DNA of 64,000 bases from Lichenicola sp964247725 (GTDB lineage: Bacteria; Pseudomonadota; Alphaproteobacteria; Acetobacterales; Acetobacteraceae): NCBI GenBank assembly GCA_964247725.1, contig CAXTVM010000003.1, forward strand, positions 62,001 to 126,000, given 5' to 3'. A program made the translations under genes and the position numbers. Position 1 is the stretch's first letter; every line of letters begins with the position of its first letter. Under the pieces are notes generated by a model. It saw only the letters and a list, made by a program, of their open reading frames with translations, did not search any database and was not told where the DNA came from. Shown in pieces: positions 52,392 to 61,981 of the stretch.

Positions 52392-53657
52392 GTGGGTGAC
52401 CGGACCGGCGGTGGAACGATTGGTTCGCGCCGCATCGTCCTGATGGGCTGCTTCGGCTTCGCGTCGGGGCTACCTCTCTACCTCACCTTCTTTACGCTGC
52501 AGCAATGGCTGAGCGAGAGCCACGTCTCGCTGCGCACCATTGGCACCGCCGCCCTGATCGGCCTGCCCTACCTGCTGAAGTTCCTGTGGGCGCCGTTCCT
52601 CGACCGACCGCCGCCGCCCCCGTTCGGCCGACTCGGCCGCCGGCGCGGCTGGATGCTGCCGATCCAGCTGCTGCTGAGCCTGACGCTGGTCGGCATGAGC
52701 CTCTGCCACCCCGACCGCACGCTCTGGCCGCTGTTCGCAGCCGCGTGCGGGCTCGCCTTTCTGTCGGCCAGCCAGGACATCGCCATCGACGCTTGGCGCA
52801 TCGAGACCTTTTCCGGGCCGGCGCAGGCGGCCGCACTCGCCGCCTACAGCTGGGGCTACCGGATCGCCATGCTCTGCTCGAGCGCCGGCGCCATCTCCAT
52901 TGCGTCCCACTCCGGCTGGCACGTGGCGCTGCTGGCGATGGCGCTGCTCAGCCTGGTCGGCCCGCTGCTGGCGATCTTGGCGCGGGAGCCGCCGGCCGCA
53001 CCGCTGGCGGCCGACTCCGGCTGGCGCAGCGCGCTGCGCCGGCAGTTCGTCGATCCCTTCCGCGACCTGCTCGGCCGCGCCGGTGCGCCCTTGGTCATCG
53101 CCTTCGTGCTGGTGTTCAACCTCGGCACCCAGCTCGCCGACACCATGGCCTATCCGTTCTATCACCAGCTCGGGCTGAGCCCGGCCTCGGTCGCCAGGAC
53201 CAACGGCATCCCGCTGCTGATCGCCGCCCTCGCCGGCGCCGCCGCCAGCGGCCTGCTGGCTGGCCGGATCGGCCTCGGGCGCACGCTGGTGCTGTCGGCC
53301 TGCCTGCAGATGCTGTCGATCGGGCTGTATCTCGCCCTGCTCGGCACCGGTCCGCTGGTGGCGATGCTGCTGGCCAAGGTGATGGTGGAGAACTTCGCCG
53401 AGGGCTTGGCCCAGACCAGCTTCGCCGCCTATCTGTCGAGGCTCTGTTCGCTGAAATACACCGCCACCCAGTTCGCGCTGCTGAGCTCGCTGGCGCCGGT
53501 CGCCTGGCGGACCCTCGGCGGCACCACCGGCTACCTGGCCGAGGGGCTGGGCTGGGCCGGCTTCTACCGGCTGACCATCGCCGCCTGCCTGCCCGGCATC
53601 GCCATCATGCTGGTGCTGCTGCGGCGCTACCCAAGCGGGTTGCCGCCGCAGGAGTAA
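52392..53657 (+). CDS. AmpG-family muropeptide permease (MFS)
   Basis: A 421-residue membrane protein with about 12-14 helices. FGFASGLPLYLTFFTLQQWLSE at the first helix, LPYLLKFLWAPFLDR and SASQDIAIDAWRIE (the QDIAxDAY-type motif) are characteristic of AmpG. AmpG imports anhydromuropeptides for wall recycling; nagA in this window could act on the released amino sugar. The start is GTG 52392. It is followed immediately by repeat R9. Confidence 0.88.
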   Translation: MGDRTGGGTIGSRRIVLMGCFGFASGLPLYLTFFTLQQWLSESHVSLRTIGTAALIGLPYLLKFLWAPFLDRPPPPPFGRLGRRRGWMLPIQLLLSLTLVGMSLCHPDRTLWPLFAAACGLAFLSASQDIAIDAWRIETFSGPAQAAALAAYSWGYRIAMLCSSAGAISIASHSGWHVALLAMALLSLVGPLLAILAREPPAAPLAADSGWRSALRRQFVDPFRDLLGRAGAPLVIAFVLVFNLGTQLADTMAYPFYHQLGLSPASVARTNGIPLLIAALAGAAASGLLAGRIGLGRTLVLSACLQMLSIGLYLALLGTGPLVAMLLAKVMVENFAEGLAQTSFAAYLSRLCSLKYTATQFALLSSLAPVAWRTLGGTTGYLAEGLGWAGFYRLTIAACLPGIAIMLVLLRRYPSGLPPQE

Positions 53658-53803
53658 GGAAGGCCAGGGCTCTGCCCTGGACCGTGCCCAAGGTCCGCGG
53701 CCCTTGGAACCCGTTACTTAAGAATCGTTTCCAAAGGTCGAGCCTTTGGCGGGGTCCAGGGGCGTCGTGCGGAGCACGCCAAGGCGTGACGCCCCTGGCC
53801 TTC
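53658..53803. repeat. Full two-armed palindromic repeat (R9), ampG-selO
   Basis: The left arm AAGGCCAGGGCTCTGCCCTGGACC is followed by CCAAGG...CCTTGG, the core AACCCGTTACTTAAGAATCG, then CCAAAGG...CCTTTGG. The right arm GGGGTCCAGGGGCGTC...GACGCCCCTGGCCTT has an enlarged tip containing an extra GTGCGGAGCAC/GGCGT segment. It ends 14 bp before the selO ATG. Confidence 0.9.
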
Positions 53804-53817
53804 CTTCAGGAGTTCCG

Positions 53818-55230
53818 ATGCCCTTCCGCCCCTCGACGGCCCACGCCACCCTCGGCCCGACGTTCTTCGACCCCGTGCATCCTGCCATCTTCCCCCGTCA
53901 CGTGCTCCGCTACCGCAACCAGGCCCAGGCCGAGCGGATCGGCCTCGACGGGCTCGACGACGAGGCCTGGATCCGCCATTTCGGCCGCTTCGAGCCGCTG
54001 CCGGGCTCGTTCCCGAAGCCTTTGGCGCTGCGCTATCACGGCCACCAGTTCCGCAACTACAACCCCGACCTCGGCGACGGCCGCGGCTTCCTGTTCGCGC
54101 AGATGCACGACCTGATCGATGGCCGGCTGCTCGACCTCGGCACCAAGGGCAGCGGCCGCACCCCCTGGTCGCGCGGCGGCGACGGCCGGCTGACCTTGAA
54201 GGGGGGCGTGCGCGAGGTGCTGGCGAGCAGCATGCTGGAGGCGCTGGGCGTCGACACCTCCAGGAGCTTCTCGCTGATCGAGACGGGCGAGGCGCTGGAG
54301 CGCGGCGACGAGCCCTCGCCCACGCGCTCGGCGGTGCTGGTGCGGCTGAGCCACTCGCACATCCGGATCGGCACGTTCCAGCGCCTGGCCTACCATGGCG
54401 ACACCGACGGCCTGCGCCGGCTGCTCGACCACACGGTCCGCACCTACATGCCGGACCTGTGGAGAGACGACGAGGCCGCGCGCGCCGTGGCCTTCCTGGG
54501 CGGGGTCTGCCGGCGCGTCGCCGCCGTCGGCGCCGACTGGATGCTGGCCGGGTTCGTGCACGGCGTGCTCAACACCGACAACGTCAACGTCACCGGGGAG
54601 AGCTTCGACTACGGCCCGTGGCGGTTCCTGCCGACCTACCGGCCCGACTTCACCGCGGCCTACTTCGACACCGGCGGCCTCTACGCCTTCGCGCGCCAGC
54701 CGGACGGGCTGCTGTGGTCCCTGATCCGCCTCGCCGAATGCCTGCTGCCGCTGGCCGAGCCGCCGGCGCTGGAGGCGGCGCTGCGAGACTTCGACGCGAC
54801 GTTCCAGGCCCGGCAGACGGCGGCGATGCTGCGCCGCCTCGGGCTGGCGCCGAACGGGCCGGAGCCCGATGCCGTCCTGACCCGCGAGGTCTGGACGGCG
54901 CTGCGGGAGTCCCAGGCGCCGTTCGAGCGCTTCTTCTTCGACTGGCATGGCGGCGCCGCGCGGACCGGCTGGCGGCGTCCGGACTATGCCGGGGCGGCGT
55001 TCGCGCCGCTGCGGGCGCTGATCGCCGGCTACCGTCCCTGCGAGGGTGCCCGCCTCGGCCATGCCTACCTCGCCGGCGATGCGCCCTGCACGATGCTGAT
55101 CGACGAGGTGGAGGCGATCTGGGCGCCGATCGCCGCCGCCGACGACTGGTCCGCGTTCCGGGCCAAGCTGGCCGACATCGCGGCGATGTCGGACGCCCTG
55201 AGGACCACGGTGCGCCAAGACTCCCCGTGA
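53818..55230 (+). CDS. selO: Protein adenylyltransferase SelO
   Basis: A 470-residue pseudokinase-fold enzyme that transfers AMP to Ser/Thr/Tyr of target proteins during redox stress. YHGHQFRNYNPDLGDGRGFLF, LDLGTKGSGRTPWSRGGDGRLTLKGGVREVLAS and LVRLSHSHIRIGTFQ are strongly conserved. HGVLNTDNVNVTGESFDYGPW holds the catalytic Asp/Asn. It is somewhat shorter than E. coli SelO and lacks the C-terminal Cys of the long form. Start ATG 53818 with AGGAG upstream. Confidence 0.93.
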   Translation: MPFRPSTAHATLGPTFFDPVHPAIFPRHVLRYRNQAQAERIGLDGLDDEAWIRHFGRFEPLPGSFPKPLALRYHGHQFRNYNPDLGDGRGFLFAQMHDLIDGRLLDLGTKGSGRTPWSRGGDGRLTLKGGVREVLASSMLEALGVDTSRSFSLIETGEALERGDEPSPTRSAVLVRLSHSHIRIGTFQRLAYHGDTDGLRRLLDHTVRTYMPDLWRDDEAARAVAFLGGVCRRVAAVGADWMLAGFVHGVLNTDNVNVTGESFDYGPWRFLPTYRPDFTAAYFDTGGLYAFARQPDGLLWSLIRLAECLLPLAEPPALEAALRDFDATFQARQTAAMLRRLGLAPNGPEPDAVLTREVWTALRESQAPFERFFFDWHGGAARTGWRRPDYAGAAFAPLRALIAGYRPCEGARLGHAYLAGDAPCTMLIDEVEAIWAPIAAADDWSAFRAKLADIAAMSDALRTTVRQDSP

Positions 55231-55482
55231 CCTGCATCGGGCGCGGAGGATGCGCTCGCCCAAATCATGAGCGCGGCGGCGCGACGATCCGGTTTCCGGA
55301 CATGCGGTCTGCGGACGCGAAGCGGGAGCGGGCCTCCACGCCCAACCCTGCCTTCGTTTCATCCGCAGCGTCCCGACACCAGCGCGGCGCGGCGCGTCTG
55401 CCGCACGCGCGGGTCGCGACGCCGACCGACTTTTCTGCCATAGGTCGCACTGCTTGCAGCGACCCGCCCGGAGGTGCCGATC

Positions 55483-57753
55483 GTGGATCTGTCGAGACCG
55501 GGATTGCCCAAGCCCGACGCCGTCCTCCTGCGGATGCAGCTGATCGGCCGCATGCAGGCCGTGACGCTCAACAACGAGAGCGTGCTGCCTCTCGGCCGCA
55601 AGACCCGCGGGCTGCTGGCGATCCTGGCGATGTCGGGTCGCCGGCCGGTGCTGCGCTCGCGGCTGGCCGAGCTGCTGTGGAGCCGCCGCTCGGAGGAGCA
55701 GGCGCGGGCCTCGCTGCGCCAGGAGATCCACCGGCTGCTCGACGCGCTGAGCCCGGTCGGTGCCGACCTGGTGACGGTCGAGCGGCACACGCTGGCGCTG
55801 AAGCCGGCGCTGACCTCGGTCGATGCCGAGCGGGTGCTGAACGCGAACGCGAACCAGGCCGAGACCCTGCCGCCGATCGAGGGCGTGCTGCTGGACGAGC
55901 TGACCGGGACCGACCCGGCCCTCGACGGCTGGCTGCAGATCGAGCGCAACCGGCTCCGCCAGCACGCGACCCTGTTGTTCGAGGGCCTGCTGCAGCGCCA
56001 GCGCGACCTGCCGGGGGTGCTGGCGACGACCCGGCAGCTGCTGCTGCTCGACGGGCTGCACGAGCAGGCATGGCGGGCGCAGATCCAGGCCTACCTGGTG
56101 CTGGGCGAGAACGGCCTGGCGCTGCAGAGCGCCGAGCGCTGCGCCGCCGCGTTCGCCGAGCGGAACGGCGCCGAGCCGGGGGCGGAGACCCGCCGGCTGC
56201 TGGCGGAGCTGAGCCGCGCGCCGCCCGGGACCCTCCAGGGCGCGCGTCAGGACATGTACGCGGGCATGCCCCAAGGCACGCCCCCGGGCACGTCCCTGGG
56301 TCCCGATGCCGCCGACCCGGTCGCGGACGCCTCGATGCCGTTCCTCCCCGATCGGGCCGAGCAGGCGGCAGCGCTCCCCGCGACGGCCGCGACGCACCAG
56401 CAGGACGACGTCGTCGCCCACGCCGGGCCGGACCGCGTGGTGCCGCTGGCCGAGGTGGGCCCGCCGCTGCGGCGCGAGCAGCCGGGCGGGGTGCCGCGGG
56501 TGGCCGTCCTGCCGCTGCTGGACCTCGACGGCGGCGACGGCGATCGCGGCGTGCTGACCCGGGGCCTGGCCGACAACCTCGGCGTCGGGCTGATGCAGTA
56601 CGGCCGGCTCAGGCTGGTCGGCGGCAGCGAGCTGCACGACACCCTGGCGCAGGGGCGCGACGATCCGCTGCTGCGGCGGCGGTTCGGGCTGGACTACGTG
56701 CTGGACGGCACCGTGCAGCGCGGCGGCGGCCGGGTCCGGGTGATCCTCCGCCTCACCGACATCCGCCAGCACGGCCAGATCGTCTGGGCGCAGCGGTTCG
56801 ACGCCCCCCACGGCGCCGCCGCGGCCGGCGCGCCCGGCGACCTGCTGGCGCTGCAGGACACCGTCACGATGTACGTGTCGGCGCGGCTCCCATGGGAGAT
56901 CATGCTGGTCGAGGCGCGGCGCCTGCGGCACCGTCCGGTGGCCGAGCTCGATCCGTTCGGGATGGTGATGCGGTGCATCGGCCTCGTCCTGACCGGCGAC
57001 CGGCTGCAGAACGACCGCGCCTGCGCCATCCTGGCCGAACACCCCGGCACCGATCCGCACGACGCGCTGCCCGCCCTGGCCGCGGCGGCGGCGCACCTGA
57101 TGCGTTGCCTGCAGCGCTGGGGCGACCCGCAGCGCGAGGCGGCGCTGGCCAGGCAGCATGCCTGCCTGGCGGTGGAGCGCGAGCCGACCCGCCATGCGGC
57201 GCCGATCCTGCGCGGCCTGATCCGCAGCGAGCTCGAGGACGAGCCGGAGCAGGCGCTGGCGCTGCTGGACCGCACGCTGGAGCTGTTCCCGCACTCCGCG
57301 GCCGGCTGGGCGGCCTCCTCGTTCCCGCTGGTGCGGCTCGGGCGGCTCGACGAGGCGGCGCGGCGCTCCGCCCGCTACAAGGCGCTGTTCCCGACCCACC
57401 CGCTCGAGCTGCTGCTTGACCGGCCCGGAATCATGATCCCGCTGCTGGCCGGCCGCTTCGAGGAGGCCGCGCAGCTCGGCGCCGCCGCCGTCGAGCTGCG
57501 CCCGGGCTTCGCGCCGAACCTGGTGCCCTACCTGTCGGCGCTGGGGCACCTGCGCCGCGCCGGCGAGGCCGACCGGATCCGGGGCCGGCTGGAGGCGACG
57601 TTGCCGCGCTGCGACGTCGAGAGCCTGGTCGCCGCCGCCGGCCTGCGCGATCCCGCCCATCGCGAGCGGCTGGCCGACGGGCTCCGGCAGGCCGGCCTGT
57701 CCGAGCGCGCCGCGGACCGCGCGGGCGCCCGGGCAGCCGCCTCCGCCGCCTGA
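55483..57753 (+). CDS. SARP/BTAD-type transcriptional regulator with TolB-like and TPR regions
   Basis: A 756-residue multidomain protein. Residues about 15-100 resemble an OmpR/SARP winged helix (LGRKTRGLLAILAMSGRRPVLRSRLAELLW). Residues about 110-245 form a BTAD-like helical domain (LLLDGLHEQAWRAQIQAYLVLGENGLAL). A 90-residue Pro/Ala/Gln linker follows. Residues about 340-470 resemble the FlgO/TolB-N-like domain (RVAVLPLLDLDGGDGDRGVLTRGLADNLGVGL). The remainder is TPR-like. The start chosen is GTG 55483, 8 bp after GGAGG; GTG 55474 is the alternative. The target genes are unknown. Confidence 0.82.
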   Translation: MDLSRPGLPKPDAVLLRMQLIGRMQAVTLNNESVLPLGRKTRGLLAILAMSGRRPVLRSRLAELLWSRRSEEQARASLRQEIHRLLDALSPVGADLVTVERHTLALKPALTSVDAERVLNANANQAETLPPIEGVLLDELTGTDPALDGWLQIERNRLRQHATLLFEGLLQRQRDLPGVLATTRQLLLLDGLHEQAWRAQIQAYLVLGENGLALQSAERCAAAFAERNGAEPGAETRRLLAELSRAPPGTLQGARQDMYAGMPQGTPPGTSLGPDAADPVADASMPFLPDRAEQAAALPATAATHQQDDVVAHAGPDRVVPLAEVGPPLRREQPGGVPRVAVLPLLDLDGGDGDRGVLTRGLADNLGVGLMQYGRLRLVGGSELHDTLAQGRDDPLLRRRFGLDYVLDGTVQRGGGRVRVILRLTDIRQHGQIVWAQRFDAPHGAAAAGAPGDLLALQDTVTMYVSARLPWEIMLVEARRLRHRPVAELDPFGMVMRCIGLVLTGDRLQNDRACAILAEHPGTDPHDALPALAAAAAHLMRCLQRWGDPQREAALARQHACLAVEREPTRHAAPILRGLIRSELEDEPEQALALLDRTLELFPHSAAGWAASSFPLVRLGRLDEAARRSARYKALFPTHPLELLLDRPGIMIPLLAGRFEEAAQLGAAAVELRPGFAPNLVPYLSALGHLRRAGEADRIRGRLEATLPRCDVESLVAAAGLRDPAHRERLADGLRQAGLSERAADRAGARAAASAA

Positions 57754-57769
57754 GCCGCCCGCCCCGGGG

Positions 57770-58393
57770 TTACGCCGCCGCAGCCATCTCGGGCAGCGTC
57801 TCGATCTGGTGCCGGGCCCGATCGAGCGCCGTCTGCCGCTGCTCGGCGGTCACCGCCAGGCCTTCCGCCACGACGACCTCCGGATGCGCGAGGCCGATGA
57901 AGCCGAACATCGACCTCAGGTAGGACTCGCCGTGCTCGAGCGAATGCCGGGGCGAATCGGGGCCGTAGAACCCGCCGCGCGTCATCACCAGCACCAGGCG
58001 CTTCGAATGGACCAGCCCTTCCGCGCCGGCCGACGTGTAGCGGAACGTCTTGCCGGCGACGACGACGCGATCCATCCAGCTCTTGAGCTGGCTCGGCACC
58101 GTCAGGTTGTAGAGCGGCGATCCGACCACGACGATGTCGGCGGCGAGGAACTCCGCGAGCACGGCGCCGCCCAGGGTCAGCTCCTCCTGCATGGCCTGGT
58201 CGTGCTGCACGTCGGCGCTCCGGCCGGCGAGGTAGGCCCCGGTGAGGTGCGCGACCGGGGTCTGGACCAGGTCGCGCCGGATCACCTCGAGGTCGCCGTC
58301 CAGGGCGCGGAAACGGTCGACCACGGCCGCCGTGAGCGTCCGGCTAACCGAGTTGTCGCCCAGGATGCTGGAGTCGATGTGGAGCAGTTTCAT
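57770..58393 (-). CDS. azoR: FMN-dependent NADH-azoreductase
   Basis: A 207-residue flavodoxin-fold quinone/azo reductase. LLHIDSSILGDNSVSRTLT is the FMN phosphate loop. GSPLYNLTVPSQLKSWMDRVVVAGKTFRY is the family signature, and VLVMTRGGFYGPDSP follows. It detoxifies quinones and azo dyes. It starts at ATG 58393 and ends in a string of alanines 16 bp from the convergent regulator gene. Confidence 0.92.
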   Translation of the reverse strand: MKLLHIDSSILGDNSVSRTLTAAVVDRFRALDGDLEVIRRDLVQTPVAHLTGAYLAGRSADVQHDQAMQEELTLGGAVLAEFLAADIVVVGSPLYNLTVPSQLKSWMDRVVVAGKTFRYTSAGAEGLVHSKRLVLVMTRGGFYGPDSPRHSLEHGESYLRSMFGFIGLAHPEVVVAEGLAVTAEQRQTALDRARHQIETLPEMAAAA

Positions 58394-58510
58394 TCCGAGG
58401 CCTCTGGTTCGTGAGACGCCAGCATGCCCAGATCGGGGGCCGGACAGGCAAGGGCTGCCGTCCGGTCGGGAAGGCCTGAGGGCTATCGCGTTTGAGGAGA
58501 AGAGAAAGGA

Positions 58511-58687
58511 GAAGGCCGGGGCGCTGCCCTGGACCCGTTGGGGCCGCGGGCCCCAGACCCCGATTCGTAAGAAGATGACGCGTGCATGAGAGTACGACCC
58601 TAACGAATCGGGGTCTGGGGCCGTCGTGCGCCAGCACGCTTCGCGTGACGGCCCCAGTGGGGTCCAGGGGCAAAGCCCCTGGCCTTC
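58511..58687. repeat. Largest two-armed palindromic repeat (R10), azoR-DUF3576
   Basis: The left half is AAGGCCGGGGCGCTGCCCTGGACCC, then GGGGCCGCGGGCCCC, then CCCCGATTCGTAAG. A 30-bp spacer follows, then the inverse CTAACGAATCGGGG, GGGGCCGTC...GACGGCCCC, and GGGGTCCAGGGGCAAAGCCCCTGGCCTT. It looks like two complete half-elements facing each other across the spacer. It fills most of the 367-bp gap between the divergent azoR and DUF3576 genes; nothing else is recognisable there. Confidence 0.9.
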
Positions 58688-58760
58688 CTCGCTTGGCGCC
58701 CGCCCGACGGCAGGATAGACAGGCCCACCGCCCTGCCGCGACACCCCCGACCGAGGCACC

Positions 58761-59309
58761 ATGATCCATCGCTCCGCCGTCCCGACCGCCGCCGCACCCG
58801 CGGGCGGACGCGTCGTCCTGCGCCTCGCGGCGGCGGCCGTGCTGGCGACCGGCCTCGGCGGCTGCGGCCAGGGCCACGGCGGCAGCAGCCAGCCGCTGGC
58901 CGGCGACGCCACCGCGCTCACGACGCCGACTCGCGAGAACCACCTGCTGGGCGAGGATCGCGGCCCCGCCGGCGGCGACGAGGCCGGCGCCGGCGTCAAC
59001 GCCTATCTGTGGCGCGGCGCCATCGACACCCTGTCCTTCATGCCGTTCGCCTCCGCGGAGCCGGAGGGCGGCATCATCATCACCGACTGGTACAGCCCGC
59101 CGACCACCACCGGCGAGCGCTTCAAGGCCAACGCCTACATCCTCGGCAAGCTGCTGCGCTCCGACGCGATCCGGGTCTCGATCTTCCGCCAGGTGCGGCA
59201 GGACGGGCAGTGGGTGGACGCGCCGGTCGCCTCCAACACCGCCGCCGACATCACCGCCAAGATCCTCACCCGGGCGCGCCAGCTCCGCGCCGACTCCAGC
59301 GCCGGCTGA
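58761..59309 (+). CDS. DUF3576 lipoprotein
   Basis: A 182-residue probable lipoprotein. A basic N-region and a hydrophobic stretch lead to GLGGC (Cys35, lipobox-like). The domain GVNAYLWRGAIDTLSFMPFASAEPEGGIIITDWYSPP, then ERFKANAYILGKLLRSDAIRVSIFRQVRQ, matches DUF3576. This family is the standard neighbour of leuS and lptE in alphaproteobacteria and probably acts in the outer-membrane envelope; the mechanism is unknown. leuS begins 14 bp after its stop. Confidence 0.88.
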   Translation: MIHRSAVPTAAAPAGGRVVLRLAAAAVLATGLGGCGQGHGGSSQPLAGDATALTTPTRENHLLGEDRGPAGGDEAGAGVNAYLWRGAIDTLSFMPFASAEPEGGIIITDWYSPPTTTGERFKANAYILGKLLRSDAIRVSIFRQVRQDGQWVDAPVASNTAADITAKILTRARQLRADSSAG

Positions 59310-59323
59310 GGCGGTCCACGCCG

Positions 59324-61981
59324 ATGGACGCGCCGTCCGTATCGCCGTCCCGGGCGGATGCGGCGCCGCCGGCGGAGGCGGCGCGCTACGATCACCACGC
59401 CGCCGAGCCCGGCTGGCAGGGGGCCTGGGAGCGGGCCGGGTGCTTCGCGGTGCCGGACGTGCCGCCGCCCGATCGGCCAAAATACTACGTGCTGGAGATG
59501 TTCCCCTATCCCAGCGGCCAGCTGCACATGGGGCACGTCCGCAACTACACGCTGGGCGACGTGGTCGCCCGCTACAAGCGCGCCACCGGCCACGCGGTGC
59601 TGCACCCGATGGGCTGGGACGCGTTCGGGCTGCCGGCCGAGAACGCCGCCCGCGAGCGCGGCAGCAATCCGGCCGCCTGGACCATGGCCAACATCGCGAC
59701 GATGCGGGCCACGTTGAAGCGGCTCGGCCTGTCGCTGAACTGGGACCGCGAGTTCGCCACCTGCCAGCCGGACTATTACGGCCAGCAGCAGAGGCTGTTC
59801 CTCGACATGCTGGCGGCCGGCCTGGTCGAGCGCCGCGAGGCCTCCGTCAACTGGGACCCAGTGGACCGGACCGTGCTCGCCAACGAGCAGGTGGTGGACG
59901 GCCGCGGCTGGCGCTCCGGCGCGGTGGTCGAGAAGCGGCGGCTCAGCCAGTGGTTCCTGCGCATCACCCGGTTCGCGCCCGAGCTGCTGGACGCGCTGGA
60001 CGGGCTGGAGGCGTGGCCGGAGCGGGTCCGCGTCATGCAGGCGCACTGGATCGGCCGCAGCGAGGGCGCCCGGATCGGCTTCGCGCTGGCGTACCCGCCG
60101 GCGGGCCTCGATCCAGTGCTGGCGACCGTCGAGGTCTACACCACCCGCCCGGACACGCTGTTCGGCATGTCGTTCCTGGCGGTGGCGCCCGAGCATCCGC
60201 TGGCCGCGCACGCCGCCGCGTCGAGCCCGGCCGCCGCCGCCTTCATCGCCGAGTGCCGCAGCCTTGGCACCAGCGAGGCGGCGATCGAGACCGCGGAGAA
60301 GCGCGGCCACGACACTGGCTTGCGCGTCTCGCACCCGTTCCTGCCGAATGCCACCTTCCCGGTCTGGATCGCCAACTTCGTGCTGATGGAGTACGGCACC
60401 GGCGCCGTCTTCGGCTGCCCGTGCGGCGACCAGCGCGACCTCGACTTCGCGCGGAAATACGGCCTCCCGGTGCCGGTGGTGGTGCTGCCGCCGGGCGAGG
60501 ACGCGGCGCACTTCGCCATCGGCCGCACCACCCATGACGGCGCCGGCACGCTGATCAACTCGGGCTTTCTGGACGGGCTCTCCACCACCGCCGCCCGCGC
60601 GGCCGCCATCGCCCGGCTCGAGGAGCTGGGTGCGGGACGCGGCGTGGTGAACTGGCGCCTGCGCGACTGGGGCGTCTCGCGCCAGCGCTACTGGGGCTGC
60701 CCGATCCCGATCGTCCACTGCGCGCAGTGTGGCGCGGTGCCGGTGCCGGACGTCGCCCTGCCGGTGACGCTGCCCGACGACCCCGACTTCTCCCTCCCCG
60801 GCAACGCGCTCGACCACCACCCGACCTGGAAGCACGTCGCCTGCCCGCGCTGCGGCGCCGCCGCCACCCGCGAGACCGACACCTGCGACACCTTCGTCGA
60901 CAGCTCCTGGTACTTCGCCCGCTTCACCGCTCCCCACGCCGCCACGCCGACGGTGCGCGCCGCCGCCGACGGCTGGCTGCCGGTCGACCAGTACGTCGGC
61001 GGCATCGAGCACGCGATCCTGCACCTGCTGTACGCGCGCTTCTTCACCCGGGCGATGCGCGCCACCGGCCATCTCGGCCTCGACGAGCCGTTCGCGCGGC
61101 TGTTCACGCAAGGCATGGTGAACCACGAGAGCTACCGCGACGCGGACGGCACCTGGCTGTATCCGGACGACGTCGAGCGTGGCGCCCACGGCGCCGTCCG
61201 CCGCGACACCGGCACGCCGGTGCAGGTTGGCCGGGTCGAGAAGATGTCGAAATCCAAGCGCAACACCGTCTCGCCGGAGGCGATCATCGACAGGTACGGC
61301 GCCGACACCGCGCGCTGGTTCGTGCTGTCCGACAGCCCGCCGGAGCGGGACATGGAATGGACCGAAGCCGGCGTGTCGGGTGCCGCCCGCTTCGTGCAGC
61401 GCCTGTTCCGGCTGGTCGCCGCGGTCGCCGCCGAGACCCTGCCGGCACCGGCCGCGACGCCGAACGGCTTCGGCGACGCCGCCGACACGCTGCGGCGCGC
61501 CACCCACCGCACCATCGCCGCCGTGACCGAGGCGCTGGACGGTTTCGCCTTCAACGTCGCGGTGGCCCGGCTGCACGAGCTCGCCTCGGCGATCGCGGAC
61601 GCCGCCCAAGGCCCTGCGGCGCCCGACCTCGACTGGGCCCGCCGCGAGGCGGCGGTCGCGATCTGCCTGCTCGCGGCACCGATGATGCCGCACCTGGCCG
61701 AGGAGCTGCTGGCCCTGCTGGAGCCGGACGGCGCGCTGGCGGCGCTGCGGCCGTGGCCGCTGCCCGATCCGGCGCTGCTGGCCCGCCGCCGCGTCACCAT
61801 CGCGGTGCAGATCATGGGCCGCCTGCGCGGCACCATCGAGGCGCTGCCGGACGAGGCGGCGGAGCGCGTGCTGGCCGCCGCGGCGGCGGAGCCGAGCGTC
61901 GCCCGCGCCCTCGACGGGCGCCGCGTGGTCAAGCGCATCCACGTGCCGAACCGCATCGTCAACTTCGTGATCGCCGGATGA
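59324..61981 (+). CDS. leuS: Leucyl-tRNA synthetase
   Basis: An 885-residue class I synthetase. FPYPSGQLHMGHVRNY has the HIGH-type HMGH motif, and MGWDAFGLPAENAA follows. The CP1 editing domain contains VYTTRPDTLFGMSFL and the conserved GCPCGDQRDLDFA. The KMSKSK loop (EKMSKSKRNTVSP) lies near residue 640. It starts at ATG 59324 with about 20 extra N-terminal residues before the conserved WERAGCF region. It overlaps lptE by ATGA. Confidence 0.97.
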   Translation: MDAPSVSPSRADAAPPAEAARYDHHAAEPGWQGAWERAGCFAVPDVPPPDRPKYYVLEMFPYPSGQLHMGHVRNYTLGDVVARYKRATGHAVLHPMGWDAFGLPAENAARERGSNPAAWTMANIATMRATLKRLGLSLNWDREFATCQPDYYGQQQRLFLDMLAAGLVERREASVNWDPVDRTVLANEQVVDGRGWRSGAVVEKRRLSQWFLRITRFAPELLDALDGLEAWPERVRVMQAHWIGRSEGARIGFALAYPPAGLDPVLATVEVYTTRPDTLFGMSFLAVAPEHPLAAHAAASSPAAAAFIAECRSLGTSEAAIETAEKRGHDTGLRVSHPFLPNATFPVWIANFVLMEYGTGAVFGCPCGDQRDLDFARKYGLPVPVVVLPPGEDAAHFAIGRTTHDGAGTLINSGFLDGLSTTAARAAAIARLEELGAGRGVVNWRLRDWGVSRQRYWGCPIPIVHCAQCGAVPVPDVALPVTLPDDPDFSLPGNALDHHPTWKHVACPRCGAAATRETDTCDTFVDSSWYFARFTAPHAATPTVRAAADGWLPVDQYVGGIEHAILHLLYARFFTRAMRATGHLGLDEPFARLFTQGMVNHESYRDADGTWLYPDDVERGAHGAVRRDTGTPVQVGRVEKMSKSKRNTVSPEAIIDRYGADTARWFVLSDSPPERDMEWTEAGVSGAARFVQRLFRLVAAVAAETLPAPAATPNGFGDAADTLRRATHRTIAAVTEALDGFAFNVAVARLHELASAIADAAQGPAAPDLDWARREAAVAICLLAAPMMPHLAEELLALLEPDGALAALRPWPLPDPALLARRRVTIAVQIMGRLRGTIEALPDEAAERVLAAAAAEPSVARALDGRRVVKRIHVPNRIVNFVIAG

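Noticed and set aside
53806..57660. A 1284-codon open frame on the minus strand
   Set aside because: It runs antisense to selO and the SARP-like gene, which have clear domains. Its translation is Arg/Gln/Gly-rich without motifs, the usual effect of high GC suppressing stop codons.
59135..61942. A 935-codon open frame on the minus strand
   Set aside because: It is antisense to leuS, which carries HMGH and KMSKS. No protein family features are seen in the antisense product.
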